A DNA stretch of 47,938 bases from Verrucomicrobiaceae bacterium (GTDB lineage Bacteria; Verrucomicrobiota; Verrucomicrobiia; Verrucomicrobiales; V1-33). The DNA is taken from assembly GCA_027483175.1 (NCBI GenBank), contig JAIXVE010000180.1, forward strand, positions 1 through 47,938, given 5' to 3'. The notes under the pieces are model-generated. The model was not told the DNA's origin. It saw nothing but the letters and a program-made list of their open reading frames with translations, and did not search any database. The position numbers and the translations under genes were made by a program. Shown here in pieces: positions 17,033 through 27,000 of this stretch; positions within the stretch are counted from its first letter, which is position 1, and each line of letters begins with the position of its first letter.

Positions 17033-18295
17033 ATGACCAGCGAACTCCTGGCCGTCTTCGATTTCTACGAAAGAGAAAAAGGCATCCCCCGCGACAAAAT
17101 GGTGGAGGCCCTCGCCAATGCTATCCTGACAGCCGCCCGCAAGGTCATCGGTCCAGCCCGCGAACTCCGTATCGACATCGATCCAGCCAAAGGCACCATC
17201 AAAGCCATCGCCAAACTCCTCGTCGTCGAAGAAGTCACCCAGCCCTACGAGGAAATCAGCATCGCCGTCGCCCGTAAAATCGCCAAAAAACAAAAACTCG
17301 CCGCCGAACCAGTCGTCGGTGACGAAATCGACGTCGAAGTCACCCCGAACGACATGGGCCGCATCGCCGCCCAGACCGCTCGCCAGGCCATGATGCAACG
17401 CATCCGCCAGGAAGAAAAAGAACTCATCTACAAGGAATTCAAAGACCGCGCCGGCGATATCGTCCACGGCACCGTCCGCCGCTTCGAAAAAAGCGACGTC
17501 ATCATGGACCTCGGCAAATTCGAAGGCGTCATCCCCAAAAAGGAACGCGTCACCACCGAAGACTACAGCATCGGCGACCGCCTCCGCCTCTACGTCGTCG
17601 CCGTCGAAAACGGTGCCCGCGGCCCCGAAATCATCCTCAGCCGCGCCCACCCCAATTTCGTCAAACGCCTCTTCGAAAGCGAAGTCAGCGAAATCGCAGA
17701 CCGTACCGTCGAAATCCGCTCCATCGCCCGCGAAGCAGGCTACCGTACCAAAATCGCCGTCTTCTCCGCCGACCCCAAGGTCGACCCAGTCGGAGCCTGC
17801 GTCGGCATGCGCGGCGCCCGCGTCAAAAACATCGTCCGCGAACTCAATAACGAAAAGGTCGACATCATCAAATGGAGCGAGGACCCCAAGGCCTTCCTCA
17901 AGGACGCCCTCAAACCAGCCCAGATCGGCGACGATAAAATCACCGTCGACCCAGTCAATCGCCGCGTCTTCGTCCGCGTCCGCGAAGAAGACCTCTCCAA
18001 AGCCATCGGCCGCCACGGCCAGAACGTCCGCCTCACCAAAAACCTCATGGGCTGGGACGTCCAAGTCGAAAAAGACGAAAGCGCCCACGAGAAATTCGAA
18101 GGCCGCGTCCACGGCGCAGCCTCCGACCTCGCCGCTCGCCTCGGCATCGATACCGAAATGGCCGAAAACCTCGTCCGTAACGGCCTCGTCAGCCCAGACG
18201 TCATCGCCACCGCCGAAGCCGAAGACATCGCCGGTATCCTCGACATCCCCATGGATACCGCCGAAAAAATCCTCGCCAAGGCCCGCGGCCACTAA
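17033..18295 (+). CDS. nusA: Transcription termination/antitermination factor NusA
   Basis: A 420-residue NusA, which binds RNA polymerase and nascent RNA to modulate pausing, termination and antitermination. The N-terminal polymerase-binding domain spans ~1-135 (start MTSELLAVFDFYEREKGIP). The S1 domain is ~140-210 (GTVRRFEKSDVIMDLGKFEG). KH1 contains VGACVGMRGARVKNIV and KH2 contains AIGRHGQNVRLTKNL. A short helix-hairpin-helix-like tail follows (IPMDTAEKILAKARGH). It is shorter than the enterobacterial protein, lacking the second acidic repeat. No rimP gene precedes it here, although rimP usually does in bacteria. The gene leads the operon nusA-infB-rbfA-nrnA-truB-ribF. Confidence 0.97.
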   Translation: MTSELLAVFDFYEREKGIPRDKMVEALANAILTAARKVIGPARELRIDIDPAKGTIKAIAKLLVVEEVTQPYEEISIAVARKIAKKQKLAAEPVVGDEIDVEVTPNDMGRIAAQTARQAMMQRIRQEEKELIYKEFKDRAGDIVHGTVRRFEKSDVIMDLGKFEGVIPKKERVTTEDYSIGDRLRLYVVAVENGARGPEIILSRAHPNFVKRLFESEVSEIADRTVEIRSIAREAGYRTKIAVFSADPKVDPVGACVGMRGARVKNIVRELNNEKVDIIKWSEDPKAFLKDALKPAQIGDDKITVDPVNRRVFVRVREEDLSKAIGRHGQNVRLTKNLMGWDVQVEKDESAHEKFEGRVHGAASDLAARLGIDTEMAENLVRNGLVSPDVIATAEAEDIAGILDIPMDTAEKILAKARGH

Positions 18296-18393
18296 TCCTC
18301 CTCCCACCCCTCAACCCTCCCGCGGCTCGTCCGCCCCTCTCAACCGCTCACACCAACGCTCTTCCCGCACTGCCCGGATCCGCGACGCTACGC

Positions 18394-20610
18394 ATGCCCT
18401 CCAAACCAAAACCTTCCAGCGCACGGCCTTCAGACCCGGCCCCGTTCTCCCCGGCTAAGAAAGCCCCAGCTCGTGCTTCCACTCCCGCCGACACGCCGGA
18501 AGCACTCCCTAAACCCGTCCGCAAAACCGCGACGGAAATGAAAAGCGCTGCCCTCGACCTACTCGCCGAAAAACCAAAACGCGTCCGCATCAAACCAGGC
18601 GACGCAGAAGCCGCTCAAGCCGCCGCCCCATCCCCGGCCGCCCCAGCCCTTCCCCCACCTCCCGTCCGCCAGGTCCTCTCCCTCATCGACGGCGACAACA
18701 AAATCAAACGCCGCCGCCCGCTCGACCCGCTCCCAACAGAATCAGCCCCGGCAATCTCCGCTGAGCCTGCTCCAGAACCAGAGCCGATCCCAGCTCCCGC
18801 CGCCCCGGAATCCTTCGGCGACCCGGACAAAATCATCTCCATCAAACCCCCCATCATCGTCCGCGACCTCGCCGACCGCATGGGCGTCAAGGTCTTCGTC
18901 CTCATCAAGGACTTGATGGAACTCGACATCTTCGCCAACCCTTCCATCGCCATCGAAGCCGAGGTCGCCGCAAGGGTCTGCGAAAAACACGGCTTCCACT
19001 TCGAACGCGAAAAACGCAAGGAAGGCGGCGGGGTCCACAAGGTCGAAGAAATCATCGTCGCCCCCCCAGCCCCGGAAAAAGAACTCATCCCAGTCGAACG
19101 GCTCGAACCACGCGCCCCCATCATCGCCTTCATGGGCCACGTAGATCACGGCAAAACCAGCCTCATCGACTGCATCCGTAAAGCCAAGGTCGCCGCAGGC
19201 GAAGCCGGCGGCATCACCCAGCACATCGGCGCTTACTCCGTCGACCTCGACGGCCGACGCATCACCATCCTCGATACCCCCGGCCACGCCGCCTTCACCG
19301 CCATGCGGGCCCGCGGCGCCCACGTCACCGACATCGTCATCCTCGTCGTCGCCGCCGACGACGGCATCATGCCCCAAACCAAGGAGGCCATCGCCCACGC
19401 CAAATCCGCAGGCGTCAAAATCGTCGTCGCCATCAATAAGGCCGACCTCAAAACCGCCAACATCGACCGCGTCAAAACCCAGCTCCAGGAATACGGTCTC
19501 ATGGCCGAAGACTGGGGCGGCGACACCATCTGCGTCCCCGTCTCCGCTCTCAAAGGCGAAGGCATCGACACGCTCCTCGAAGGCGCTCTCCTCGAAGCAG
19601 AAATGATGGAACTCCGCGCAGACCCCAACGCCCCCTGCCGCGCACTCGTCATCGAATCCCGTATCGAACCAGGCAAAGGCCCCACCGCCACGCTCATCCC
19701 CCAAATCGGCACGCTCAAAATCGGCACGCCCTTCATCTGCGGCCAGTTCTCAGGCAAGGTCAAAAGCATGCTCAATGACCGCGGCCAGTCCATCAAGGAA
19801 GCCGGCCCAGCCACCCCAGTCGAAGTCATCGGCTTCGCCGGCCTCCCCGGCGTCGGCGAGGAACTCATCGAAATGGAAAACGAACGCAGCGCCAAACGCC
19901 TCGGCGAAGAACGCTCGGAAGCCGCCCGTCTCGAAAAACTCGGCGGCCCACGCCGCGCTTCCCTCGAATCCCTCTTCGCCTCCGCAGAAGACGGTCAGCG
20001 CAAGGTCCTCAAACTCATCCTCAAAACCGACGTCCAAGGCTCCCTCGAAGCCCTCGTCGCCCAGCTGCGCGACATCAAATCCGATAAGGTCAGTCTCAAC
20101 TTCGTCCTCGCCGGCGTCGGCCCCATCTCGGAAAACGATGTCCTCCTCGCCTCCGCCGCAGACGCCGTCGTCATCGGCTTCGGCGTCAAACTCGAAGGCA
20201 AGGCCGTCAAAACCGCCAAAGCCGAAGGCATCCAGGTCAAGCTCTACTCCATCATCTACGAACTCATCGATCAGGTCAAAGAAGCCATGCTCGGCCTCCT
20301 CGACCCGGAAACCCGCGAGAAAGTCATCGGTCACGCTCAGGTCAAACAGGTCTTCAAAATCCAGCGCGGCCGCGTCGGCGGTTGCGTCGTCACCGACGGC
20401 CGCATCTCCCGCACCGCCCGCGCTCGCGTCCTCCGCGGCCGCCAGGCCGTCTACGACGGCGGCTTCCAGACGCTCCGCCGCTTCCAGGACGATGTCCAGG
20501 AGGTCCGCAATGGCCTTGAATGCGGGATCCGCCTCGGCGACTTCAACGAATACGAACCCGGTGACGTCATCGAGTGCTACGAACTCGAAAAGATCGCCCA
20601 GTCTCTCTGA
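18394..20610 (+). CDS. infB: Translation initiation factor IF-2
   Basis: A 738-residue IF-2, the GTPase that delivers initiator fMet-tRNA to the ribosome. A Pro/Ala-rich low-complexity N-terminus (~1-140) is followed by an IF2_N domain (~148-205, VRDLADRMGVKVFVLIKDLM). The GTPase domain has G1 GHVDHGKTS near residue 247, switch DTPGHAAFTAMRARGA near 293 and NKAD near 348. Domains II-IV follow, ending EPGDVIECYELEKIAQSL. The start at 18394 lies 98 bp after the nusA stop, which is a normal operon spacing. Confidence 0.97.
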   Translation: MPSKPKPSSARPSDPAPFSPAKKAPARASTPADTPEALPKPVRKTATEMKSAALDLLAEKPKRVRIKPGDAEAAQAAAPSPAAPALPPPPVRQVLSLIDGDNKIKRRRPLDPLPTESAPAISAEPAPEPEPIPAPAAPESFGDPDKIISIKPPIIVRDLADRMGVKVFVLIKDLMELDIFANPSIAIEAEVAARVCEKHGFHFEREKRKEGGGVHKVEEIIVAPPAPEKELIPVERLEPRAPIIAFMGHVDHGKTSLIDCIRKAKVAAGEAGGITQHIGAYSVDLDGRRITILDTPGHAAFTAMRARGAHVTDIVILVVAADDGIMPQTKEAIAHAKSAGVKIVVAINKADLKTANIDRVKTQLQEYGLMAEDWGGDTICVPVSALKGEGIDTLLEGALLEAEMMELRADPNAPCRALVIESRIEPGKGPTATLIPQIGTLKIGTPFICGQFSGKVKSMLNDRGQSIKEAGPATPVEVIGFAGLPGVGEELIEMENERSAKRLGEERSEAARLEKLGGPRRASLESLFASAEDGQRKVLKLILKTDVQGSLEALVAQLRDIKSDKVSLNFVLAGVGPISENDVLLASAADAVVIGFGVKLEGKAVKTAKAEGIQVKLYSIIYELIDQVKEAMLGLLDPETREKVIGHAQVKQVFKIQRGRVGGCVVTDGRISRTARARVLRGRQAVYDGGFQTLRRFQDDVQEVRNGLECGIRLGDFNEYEPGDVIECYELEKIAQSL

Positions 20611-20694
20611 TCCTTCTCTGATCCCAACTCGGCAGCTCCGGCTGCGGACAGCTCCCGCCGTCCGCTCCCCTCACCGCCCCCTCGTGCCACCGCT

Positions 20695-21105
20695 ATGAAG
20701 AACCGCCAAGTCCGCGTGCGCGAGCTCCTCCAGCGCGAGCTGGGGGCCATGATCGCTCGCGACCACGCCTTCCCTGACGTCCTCGTCACCATCAACGACG
20801 TCGAACTCACCCCTGACCTCAAACACGGTAAGGTCTTCGTCGGCGTCATCGGCCCCGAACACAAAGCCCAGCACGTCGTCGATACCCTCAACCAGCGCCA
20901 CGGCGAGTACCAGACTCGCATCAGCCGCCGCGTCGTCCTCAAACACACGCCGCGCCTCAACTTCCACCTCGATACCAGCGTCGAACGCGGGGTCCGCGTC
21001 ACCGGCATCATGGAAACCATCGACCGCCAGCTCGCCGAAGCCGCCGCCCGCGAAGCCGCCGAGCCCCAGGACCCGGACAAGGCGCAGCCACCAGCCGCCG
21101 AGTGA
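20695..21105 (+). CDS. rbfA: 30S ribosome-binding factor RbfA
   Basis: A 136-residue RbfA, a KH-type protein needed for 16S rRNA 5'-end maturation and late 30S assembly. It begins MKNRQVRVRELLQRELG and contains the family segment VTINDVELTPDLKHGKVFV and the C-terminal TPRLNFHLDTSVERGVR. The charged Ala/Pro tail is dispensable-looking. It lies 84 bp after infB, and its TGA overlaps a GTG that is in frame with the next gene, so translation coupling is possible. Confidence 0.96.
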   Translation: MKNRQVRVRELLQRELGAMIARDHAFPDVLVTINDVELTPDLKHGKVFVGVIGPEHKAQHVVDTLNQRHGEYQTRISRRVVLKHTPRLNFHLDTSVERGVRVTGIMETIDRQLAEAAAREAAEPQDPDKAQPPAAE

Positions 21106-21146
21106 AGCCCCCTCAGCTTCCCTCCCCCGGCTCCCCACACCACGCC

Positions 21147-22142
21147 ATGTCCCTGCGCACCAACACTTCCCTCGACGCCATCACCGCGGCCTGCCACGCC
21201 GCCTCGTCCTGCGCCGTCCTCTCCCACTTCCGTCCAGACGGCGACGCCCTCGGCTCCACCCTCGCCGTCGGCATGGCCCTCGAAGCCCTCGGCAAACAGG
21301 TCACCTTCCTCAACGAAGACCCCGTCCCCTCCACTCTCGCCTTCCTCCCAGGAGCCGACCGCATCCGCCAACCCGGCTCAGACCCCATCAACGTCGATCT
21401 CGTCATCGCCCTCGACTGCGCCACCTCGGAACGCCTCGGCCCTAACTGCCGCGCCGCCCTCGCCTCCGCACCACAGTGGATCAATATCGACCACCACCGC
21501 TCCAACGAGGACTACGGCAACTGGCACTACATCGACTCCACCTCCCCAGCCACCGGCGAAATCGTCTACCTCTGGCTCTCCTCCACAGGACTCCCTATCA
21601 CTAAGGCCATCGCGGAAAACCTTTACGTCGCCATCAGCACCGACACCGGCTCCTTCCAGTACCAGGGCACCACCGCCCGGACATACGAAATCGCCGCCGC
21701 CCTCGTCCGCCTCGGCGTCGACGTCGCCACCCTCAACCGCGCCACCTACGAAAACTTCCCGCGCCGCCGCGTCGAACTCCTCCGCGGGCTCTTCCAATCC
21801 ATGGAAATCTCCCACGACGGCCGTGTCGCCTCGTGGGCCATGACCCGCGACATCATGGCCGCCTCCGGCGCACTCCCCGAAGACTCGGAAGGCCTCATCG
21901 ACCACCTCCGCGCCATCGAAGGCGTCATCGTCGCCGCTGCCTTCGAAGAACTCCCCGGCCCGGAAGGCAAAATCCGCCTCAGCCTCCGCTCCAAATCCCC
22001 TCAACTCGACGTCGGCCGCGTCTGCGCCCGCTTCGGCGGCGGCGGCCACATGCTCGCCGCAGGCGCTCGCCTCACCGGCCCCCTCTCCAATGCCAGACAA
22101 CGTGTATTCGAAGCCCTTGATGAAGCACTCGCTGCCTCCTAA
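21147..22142 (+). CDS. nrnA: DHH-family oligoribonuclease / pAp phosphatase (NrnA-like)
   Basis: A 331-residue DHH/DHHA1 phosphoesterase, expected to degrade nano-RNAs and dephosphorylate pAp using Mn ions. Motifs: SHFRPDGDALGS (D31, D33), ALDCATSER (D90), the DHH triad NIDHHRSNED (115-117) and DTGSFQYQGT. The DHHA1 substrate motif near the end is GGGGHMLAAGARL. I chose the ATG at 21147 (MSLRTNTSLDAI) because homology-like sequence begins there. The frame is open back to a GTG at 21102 overlapping the rbfA stop. Its place between rbfA and truB is a common bacterial arrangement. Confidence 0.93.
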   Translation: MSLRTNTSLDAITAACHAASSCAVLSHFRPDGDALGSTLAVGMALEALGKQVTFLNEDPVPSTLAFLPGADRIRQPGSDPINVDLVIALDCATSERLGPNCRAALASAPQWINIDHHRSNEDYGNWHYIDSTSPATGEIVYLWLSSTGLPITKAIAENLYVAISTDTGSFQYQGTTARTYEIAAALVRLGVDVATLNRATYENFPRRRVELLRGLFQSMEISHDGRVASWAMTRDIMAASGALPEDSEGLIDHLRAIEGVIVAAAFEELPGPEGKIRLSLRSKSPQLDVGRVCARFGGGGHMLAAGARLTGPLSNARQRVFEALDEALAAS

Positions 22143-22869
22143 AGCCCGTCCGCCGGAAACGGAAATCGACGGCGTTCTCCTCATCGACAAAGGTCAGGAC
22201 ATGACCTCTCACGATGTCGTCGCCGTCGCACGCCGCCGTCTCAACACCCGGAAAATCGGCCACTGCGGAACCCTCGACCCCATGGCCACCGGGCTCCTCA
22301 TCCTCGTCGTCGGCAAAGCCACCCGCATCCAGGACCTCCTCATGTCCGAGGAAAAGGAATACGAGGGCACTCTCCGCCTCGGCACCTCCACTTCCACTCA
22401 GGACTCAGAAGGCGAAACCCTCGAAACCCGCCCCGTCCCAGATCTCTCCCCCACCCAGATCTCCGACGCCTTCTCCCACTACCGCGGCGACTTCTATCAG
22501 ATGCCGCCCATGGTCAGCGCCATCAAAAAAGACGGGGTCCCTCTCTACAAACTCGCCCGCAAAGGCATGGTCGTCGAACGCGAACCCCGCCTCGTCACCG
22601 TCTTCCACCACCAGATCAAAAACATCGCCCTCCCTGACATCGACTTCCGCGTCGTCTGCAGCAAGGGCTTCTACGTCCGCACCTACTGCCACGACATCGG
22701 CGAACGTCTCGGCACCCTCGGCCACATGGCCGCTCTCCGCCGCACCCGCAGCGGCAACTTCTCCGTCAACGGCACCCTCACGTTCCAGGAACTCAAGGAA
22801 GCCCCCGCCCAGGACATCCTCGCCAAGGTCCTCTCCCTCCGCGACGTCAGCCGTCTCCGCGGAGCCTGA
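22120..22869 (+). CDS. truB: tRNA pseudouridine-55 synthase TruB
   Basis: A 249-residue TruB that converts U55 in the tRNA T-loop to pseudouridine. The catalytic motif is GHCGTLDPMATGLL with nucleophile D53. Other family motifs are KEYEGTLRLGTST, YQMPPMVSAIKKDG and KGFYVRTYCHDIGERLG. The C-terminal RNA-binding part is short and no PUA domain is apparent. The ATG at 22120 overlaps the end of nrnA by 23 bp. A second ATG at 22090 would add ten residues and lengthen the overlap. Confidence 0.96.
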   Translation: MKHSLPPKARPPETEIDGVLLIDKGQDMTSHDVVAVARRRLNTRKIGHCGTLDPMATGLLILVVGKATRIQDLLMSEEKEYEGTLRLGTSTSTQDSEGETLETRPVPDLSPTQISDAFSHYRGDFYQMPPMVSAIKKDGVPLYKLARKGMVVEREPRLVTVFHHQIKNIALPDIDFRVVCSKGFYVRTYCHDIGERLGTLGHMAALRRTRSGNFSVNGTLTFQELKEAPAQDILAKVLSLRDVSRLRGA

Positions 22870-22896
22870 CCCTAACACCACCCGCCGTCTGCCGCC

Positions 22897-23829
22897 ATGA
22901 AGTCCCTGCACTCCATCGCAGACCTCGCCACCCTGCCCGGCCCGCTCCACCTCGCCGCCGGCTTCTTCGACGGCGTCCATCTCGGCCATCAGGAGGTCCT
23001 CCGCTCCGCCCGCCACGCCGCCGATTCCTCCGGCGGCTCCGCCGCGGTCCTCACCTTCGATCGCCACCCCGCCACCGTCATCCGCCCGGGCTCCGCCCCC
23101 CGCCTCCTCACCTCCACGCGCCACCGCACGCTCATCATGGAGCGTCTCGGTGCCGCCGCCGTCCTCGTCCTCCCCTTCGACGAATCCCTCGCCGCCCTCC
23201 CGCCCGAGGACTTCATCGGCCAGATCGTCCGCAACGCCCGCCCGCTCGGCAGCATCTCCGCTGGCACCGACTGGGCCTTCGGCCACGCCCGCTCCGGCAA
23301 CATGTCGTCCCTCGCAGCCATGGGCAACGCCGCAGGCTTCGCCGTCCACGCCGTCCCCCCAGTCATCATCGACGGCGAACCCGTCAGCAGTACCCGCGTC
23401 CGTCTCGCCGTCGAAGCCGGTGACTTCACCACCGCCGCCTCCCTCCTCGGCCGCTCCTACTCCATCCTCGGCGATGTCATCCTCGGCCGTCAACTCGGCC
23501 GCAAACTCGGCTTCCCCACCGCCAACCTCGCCCTCGAATCCGAACAATTCCCCCCGTCCGGCGTCTACGCCGTCCACGTCGTCCTCGACTCCAAAATCCT
23601 CCCAGGCGTCGCCAACCTCGGCTTCCGCCCCACCGTCGATCACTCCACCTCCGTCCGCCACTTCGAAGTCCACCTCCTCGACTTCTCCGGCGACCTCTAC
23701 GGCCGCACCCTCGACGTCCGCTTCGTCTCCCGCATCCGCGACGAAGTCCGCTTCGATTCCCTCGACGCCCTCAAATCCCAGATCCACCTCGACGCCCACC
23801 GCGCCCGCTCCATCCTCTCAGCCCTCTGA
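22897..23829 (+). CDS. ribF: Bifunctional riboflavin kinase / FAD synthetase
   Basis: A 310-residue RibF making FMN and then FAD. The N-terminal nucleotidyltransferase domain has the HxGH-type motif FFDGVHLGHQEVL (~23-35) and the segment GTDWAFGHARSGN. ISSTRVR-like residues appear as VSSTRVRLAVEAGD. The C-terminal riboflavin kinase domain begins GDVILGRQLGRKLGFPTANL and includes GVYAV and GVANLGFRPTV. It follows truB by 27 bp and is the last gene of the operon. The tandem repeat block starts 11 bp downstream. Confidence 0.96.
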   Translation: MKSLHSIADLATLPGPLHLAAGFFDGVHLGHQEVLRSARHAADSSGGSAAVLTFDRHPATVIRPGSAPRLLTSTRHRTLIMERLGAAAVLVLPFDESLAALPPEDFIGQIVRNARPLGSISAGTDWAFGHARSGNMSSLAAMGNAAGFAVHAVPPVIIDGEPVSSTRVRLAVEAGDFTTAASLLGRSYSILGDVILGRQLGRKLGFPTANLALESEQFPPSGVYAVHVVLDSKILPGVANLGFRPTVDHSTSVRHFEVHLLDFSGDLYGRTLDVRFVSRIRDEVRFDSLDALKSQIHLDAHRARSILSAL

Positions 23830-23840
23830 GCCCCCTCTCC

Positions 23841-24000
23841 AAAGTGTCACAAGCATCCTGCCTGTGACCTCTCCCTCAAGAGGTCTGTCCATCTGCCCCC
23901 AAAATGGCACGGGCATCCTGCCTCTGACCCCCTCCCTCAAGAGGTCTGTCCATCTGCCCCCAAAAGTGGCACGGGCATCCTGCCTGTGACCTCTCCCGCC
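23841..24000. repeat. ~61-bp tandem repeat (about 2.7 copies) with REP-like hairpin core
   Basis: Copies begin near 23841, 23901 and 23962. Each contains the hairpin-forming core CACGGGCATCCTGCCTGTG (first copy CACAAGCATCCTGCCTGTG), and the first two continue into CCTCAAGAGGTCTGTCC and ATCTGCCCCCAAAA. The block lies between the convergent ends of ribF and the 24072 gene, so its hairpins could terminate transcription in both directions. It has no coding content I can support. Confidence 0.7.
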
Positions 24001-24071
24001 AGCGCCCTGTCCTTTTGCTTAGCCCTATTCCCCTGCCAGCCATTCCCTTGCCACTTCCCCTCTGAGCCCCC

Positions 24072-27000
24072 TCACGGCCGCCGGAACCGGTAAAACTGAC
24101 GCGCCTCCGCCCCAATCACCGGGGTCGGGCTACTCAAATCAGGCCGCGCCGTCCAATTCCCCAAGGTCCCCGAACTCTCCAGGGTCCACGCCGCATCCGT
24201 CCAGTAAATCCACGGCCTGCCCCCAATCTCCCCAACCCCCCACCGCCCCGTCGACGGTGCCGAAAACGACGCCGACAACGCCCCGTCCAGCGCACAGTCA
24301 CTCGAATCCACCGTGTTCTGATGCACCTCGATCGCCAACACATTCAGCGCAGGAGCCGCATTCAGTACCGGCAGCCCGGCCCCGCTCAGCGTCACCGTAT
24401 CATACGCCAGCTCATTCGCCCCGTTCCCCTGGAACCGACTCGATAGCTGATTGTAGAAAATCGCGCCGCCCACATTCGTCCCGGGATCCAATCCCCACGA
24501 AATCGGACTCACCCTCACGCCATTCACGTACACCGCCGCCCCGTCATCCGCCATGCACTCCACCTTCAGGGTCTGAATCAACGCCGGATCCGCCACCGTA
24601 AACGTCCGCCGCGCATACACCGTCACCGGCCGCTCCGTGATCGTCGTCCCAAACGTCAGCAACGCCCCAGTCGCCCCAATCGATCCCCATCCCATCGGTG
24701 CCGTCCGTGCCTTGTACCACGTCGCCGATTCCACAAACTCAGGATGCGTCCACGCCCGCCCCGACCCATCCGCCGTCGGCCACGGGGTCGCATTCGTCCA
24801 CCCAGCCGGCGTCACCGCCGCATGATAACTCCACCCACCCGCACTCTTCCCCACGAACACCAGATCCGCAGGAGGCGGGCCCGACGGCGGGAAGTACAGC
24901 AACGGTGCCCCCGTCACCTCCCCGTTCACCGGATCCTCCAGCGTCACCACGATCACCCCATGCGGATTCGGCGACGGCAATGCCGCCGTAAATGTCTTCA
25001 ATGTCTCCCCTGACACCCAGTTCACCGTCCCCGACGCAATCGCCGTCTCCTCCTCCGACTCCACCGCCGCCCGCCCCACCACCCGCCACTTCACCGACAC
25101 CGCCCGCGACGAAAACGTGCTCAGCCTCACATTGAACGCCGCCGGCCACGCCGCCGTCGTTTCCTGACGCTTCGCCACCGGAAAATCAATCCCCACCGCC
25201 GACCCCGGCACCGGCATGAACCCCGCCAGCTCCCCACCGTCACTAGCCGGATTCCAAAGCGCATTCCCGCTGTCCTCCGCACCATTCTGCGCCGCCAGAT
25301 CCGCACTCCGCGTCACCCGGCTGTTCACCATCGTGAACCGCTCGTTCGACGCCGTCCACCGGCTGAAATCCATCGCCCACGCATCCCGGAAATAATTGTA
25401 TAGCAACAACGACCCGTTGCTCGTGATGTCCCCGATGTACTGGCTCGTCCCCGAACCACTCGTCCCGGAATTGTTCCCGTAATTGTCCCCGAACCTAGCA
25501 CCCACCATGTTCCCAATCAGCGCGCAATGGCTCACCAGCGACCGCGGCCCGCCATAACCACACTCCATCCCCTGACCGCAGTTGAAATGCACCCCGTCAT
25601 AACTCCGCGGCACCCGGTCCACCCCGGAATTTGAAATCGCCTCGTGCACCGCATTCTCAAACCAGCACCCGTAAAAATTCACCGTCCCAGCCCCGTCAGC
25701 TCCCGTATCCACCCCGTCATCCTTCGTCCACCCCACCACCGTCTTCCTCAGATTAAACGTCCGCCCCACCGGCACGAGATACAACCCGTCATTGTCCGCA
25801 TCCAGAAACGCATCCGAATCCACATCGGTCCCCGGATCGGTCATCTCCAGAAACGCACACGAATCAATCTCCAGCGCCGGACAGTTCTCCTGCTCCCCGC
25901 CCGTAATGCACCGCTGCGCTAGCACCCGCGTGAACAACAGCGACCCTCCCTTCGCCGCAAACGCCGCTCCCCGCGTCTGACTCAATCCCGTCGGTCCCAC
26001 CAGCGCCACATCCGTTAGGCTGCACACCGCCCCCGGCGCTACCGCCACACACGGCTGCTGACTCCGGTGCGTCGGAAAATCCTTCGCCGGTTCCCCCGCC
26101 GGTGCCGTCCCGAACCAATTCTGATTCGCCCCCCAGCAGCAGAAAATCGCCCCGCTCGCCGTCAGCCTCGCCACGTTCGCCCCGCTCTGCGGCTGCAGCC
26201 AGATCCCTCCCCACAATGCACTCGTACTGTCAGGCGCAAACACCACCGGCGCACTCACCGTCCCATTGATCCTCACTTCCCCTCCCGGCCGCACCCAGAA
26301 CTCCACCCCCGGCGCACACCGCACCACCGTCCCCGCCCCGATCGTCACCGTCGCCCCAGCCGCCACACTGATCGTCCCCGTCACATGAATCCTCGCGTTG
26401 CTCCCCCAGTCCTGACTCGACGCAATCGCCCCGCTCCGCACCGTCCAACTCGTCGTCGGCTCATAACTCACCGGCACACTCGCCGCTAACCCATTCACCG
26501 CCCCGTCAAAACTCACGCCGCCCGCCACCGTCGCTCCTGGCAATATCGTCGAACCCCACCCGCGCCGCACTAACACCGGATTCGCAGGATAATTCCCCGC
26601 CCGCACCACCCCGTTCAGAAACAACGGATCCCCCGCAGCCGCACCAGCACTCTCCCCCTTCGTCAGCCGCGCCACCACCGGCACCGGCAACCCCAGCGGA
26701 TAAACCGCCGGTGCCATCACCGTCAGCCGCTGCCCCGCAAACGCCGTCGGCGCATCCATCACCAGCCGCCACGGCCTCATCGTCGGAATCCCATCCTCCG
26801 TGCTGCTCCGCTCCGGATTCCTCACAATAAACGCATACGTCTGCGTCTGCGGCGTCAGCGCAGGATCCGTCACCACCAGCTCATGATAACCAATCGCCGT
26901 CACCGCCGTCGCCACCCCCAGCGGAAACGCCGCCCCATCCAGAAACGCCGACGTCCCCGTCGCCGTTATCGTCACACTCGTCGCCGTGCGCGACCGATTC

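Noticed and set aside
16931-18307. A 458-codon minus-strand frame rich in Asp, Gly and Phe
   Set aside because: It is antisense to nusA, whose domains are unambiguous. The antisense composition mirrors the codon bias of the real gene.
22405-23799. A 464-codon minus-strand frame across truB and ribF
   Set aside because: It is an antisense shadow of two clearly recognised genes and has no recognisable motif.
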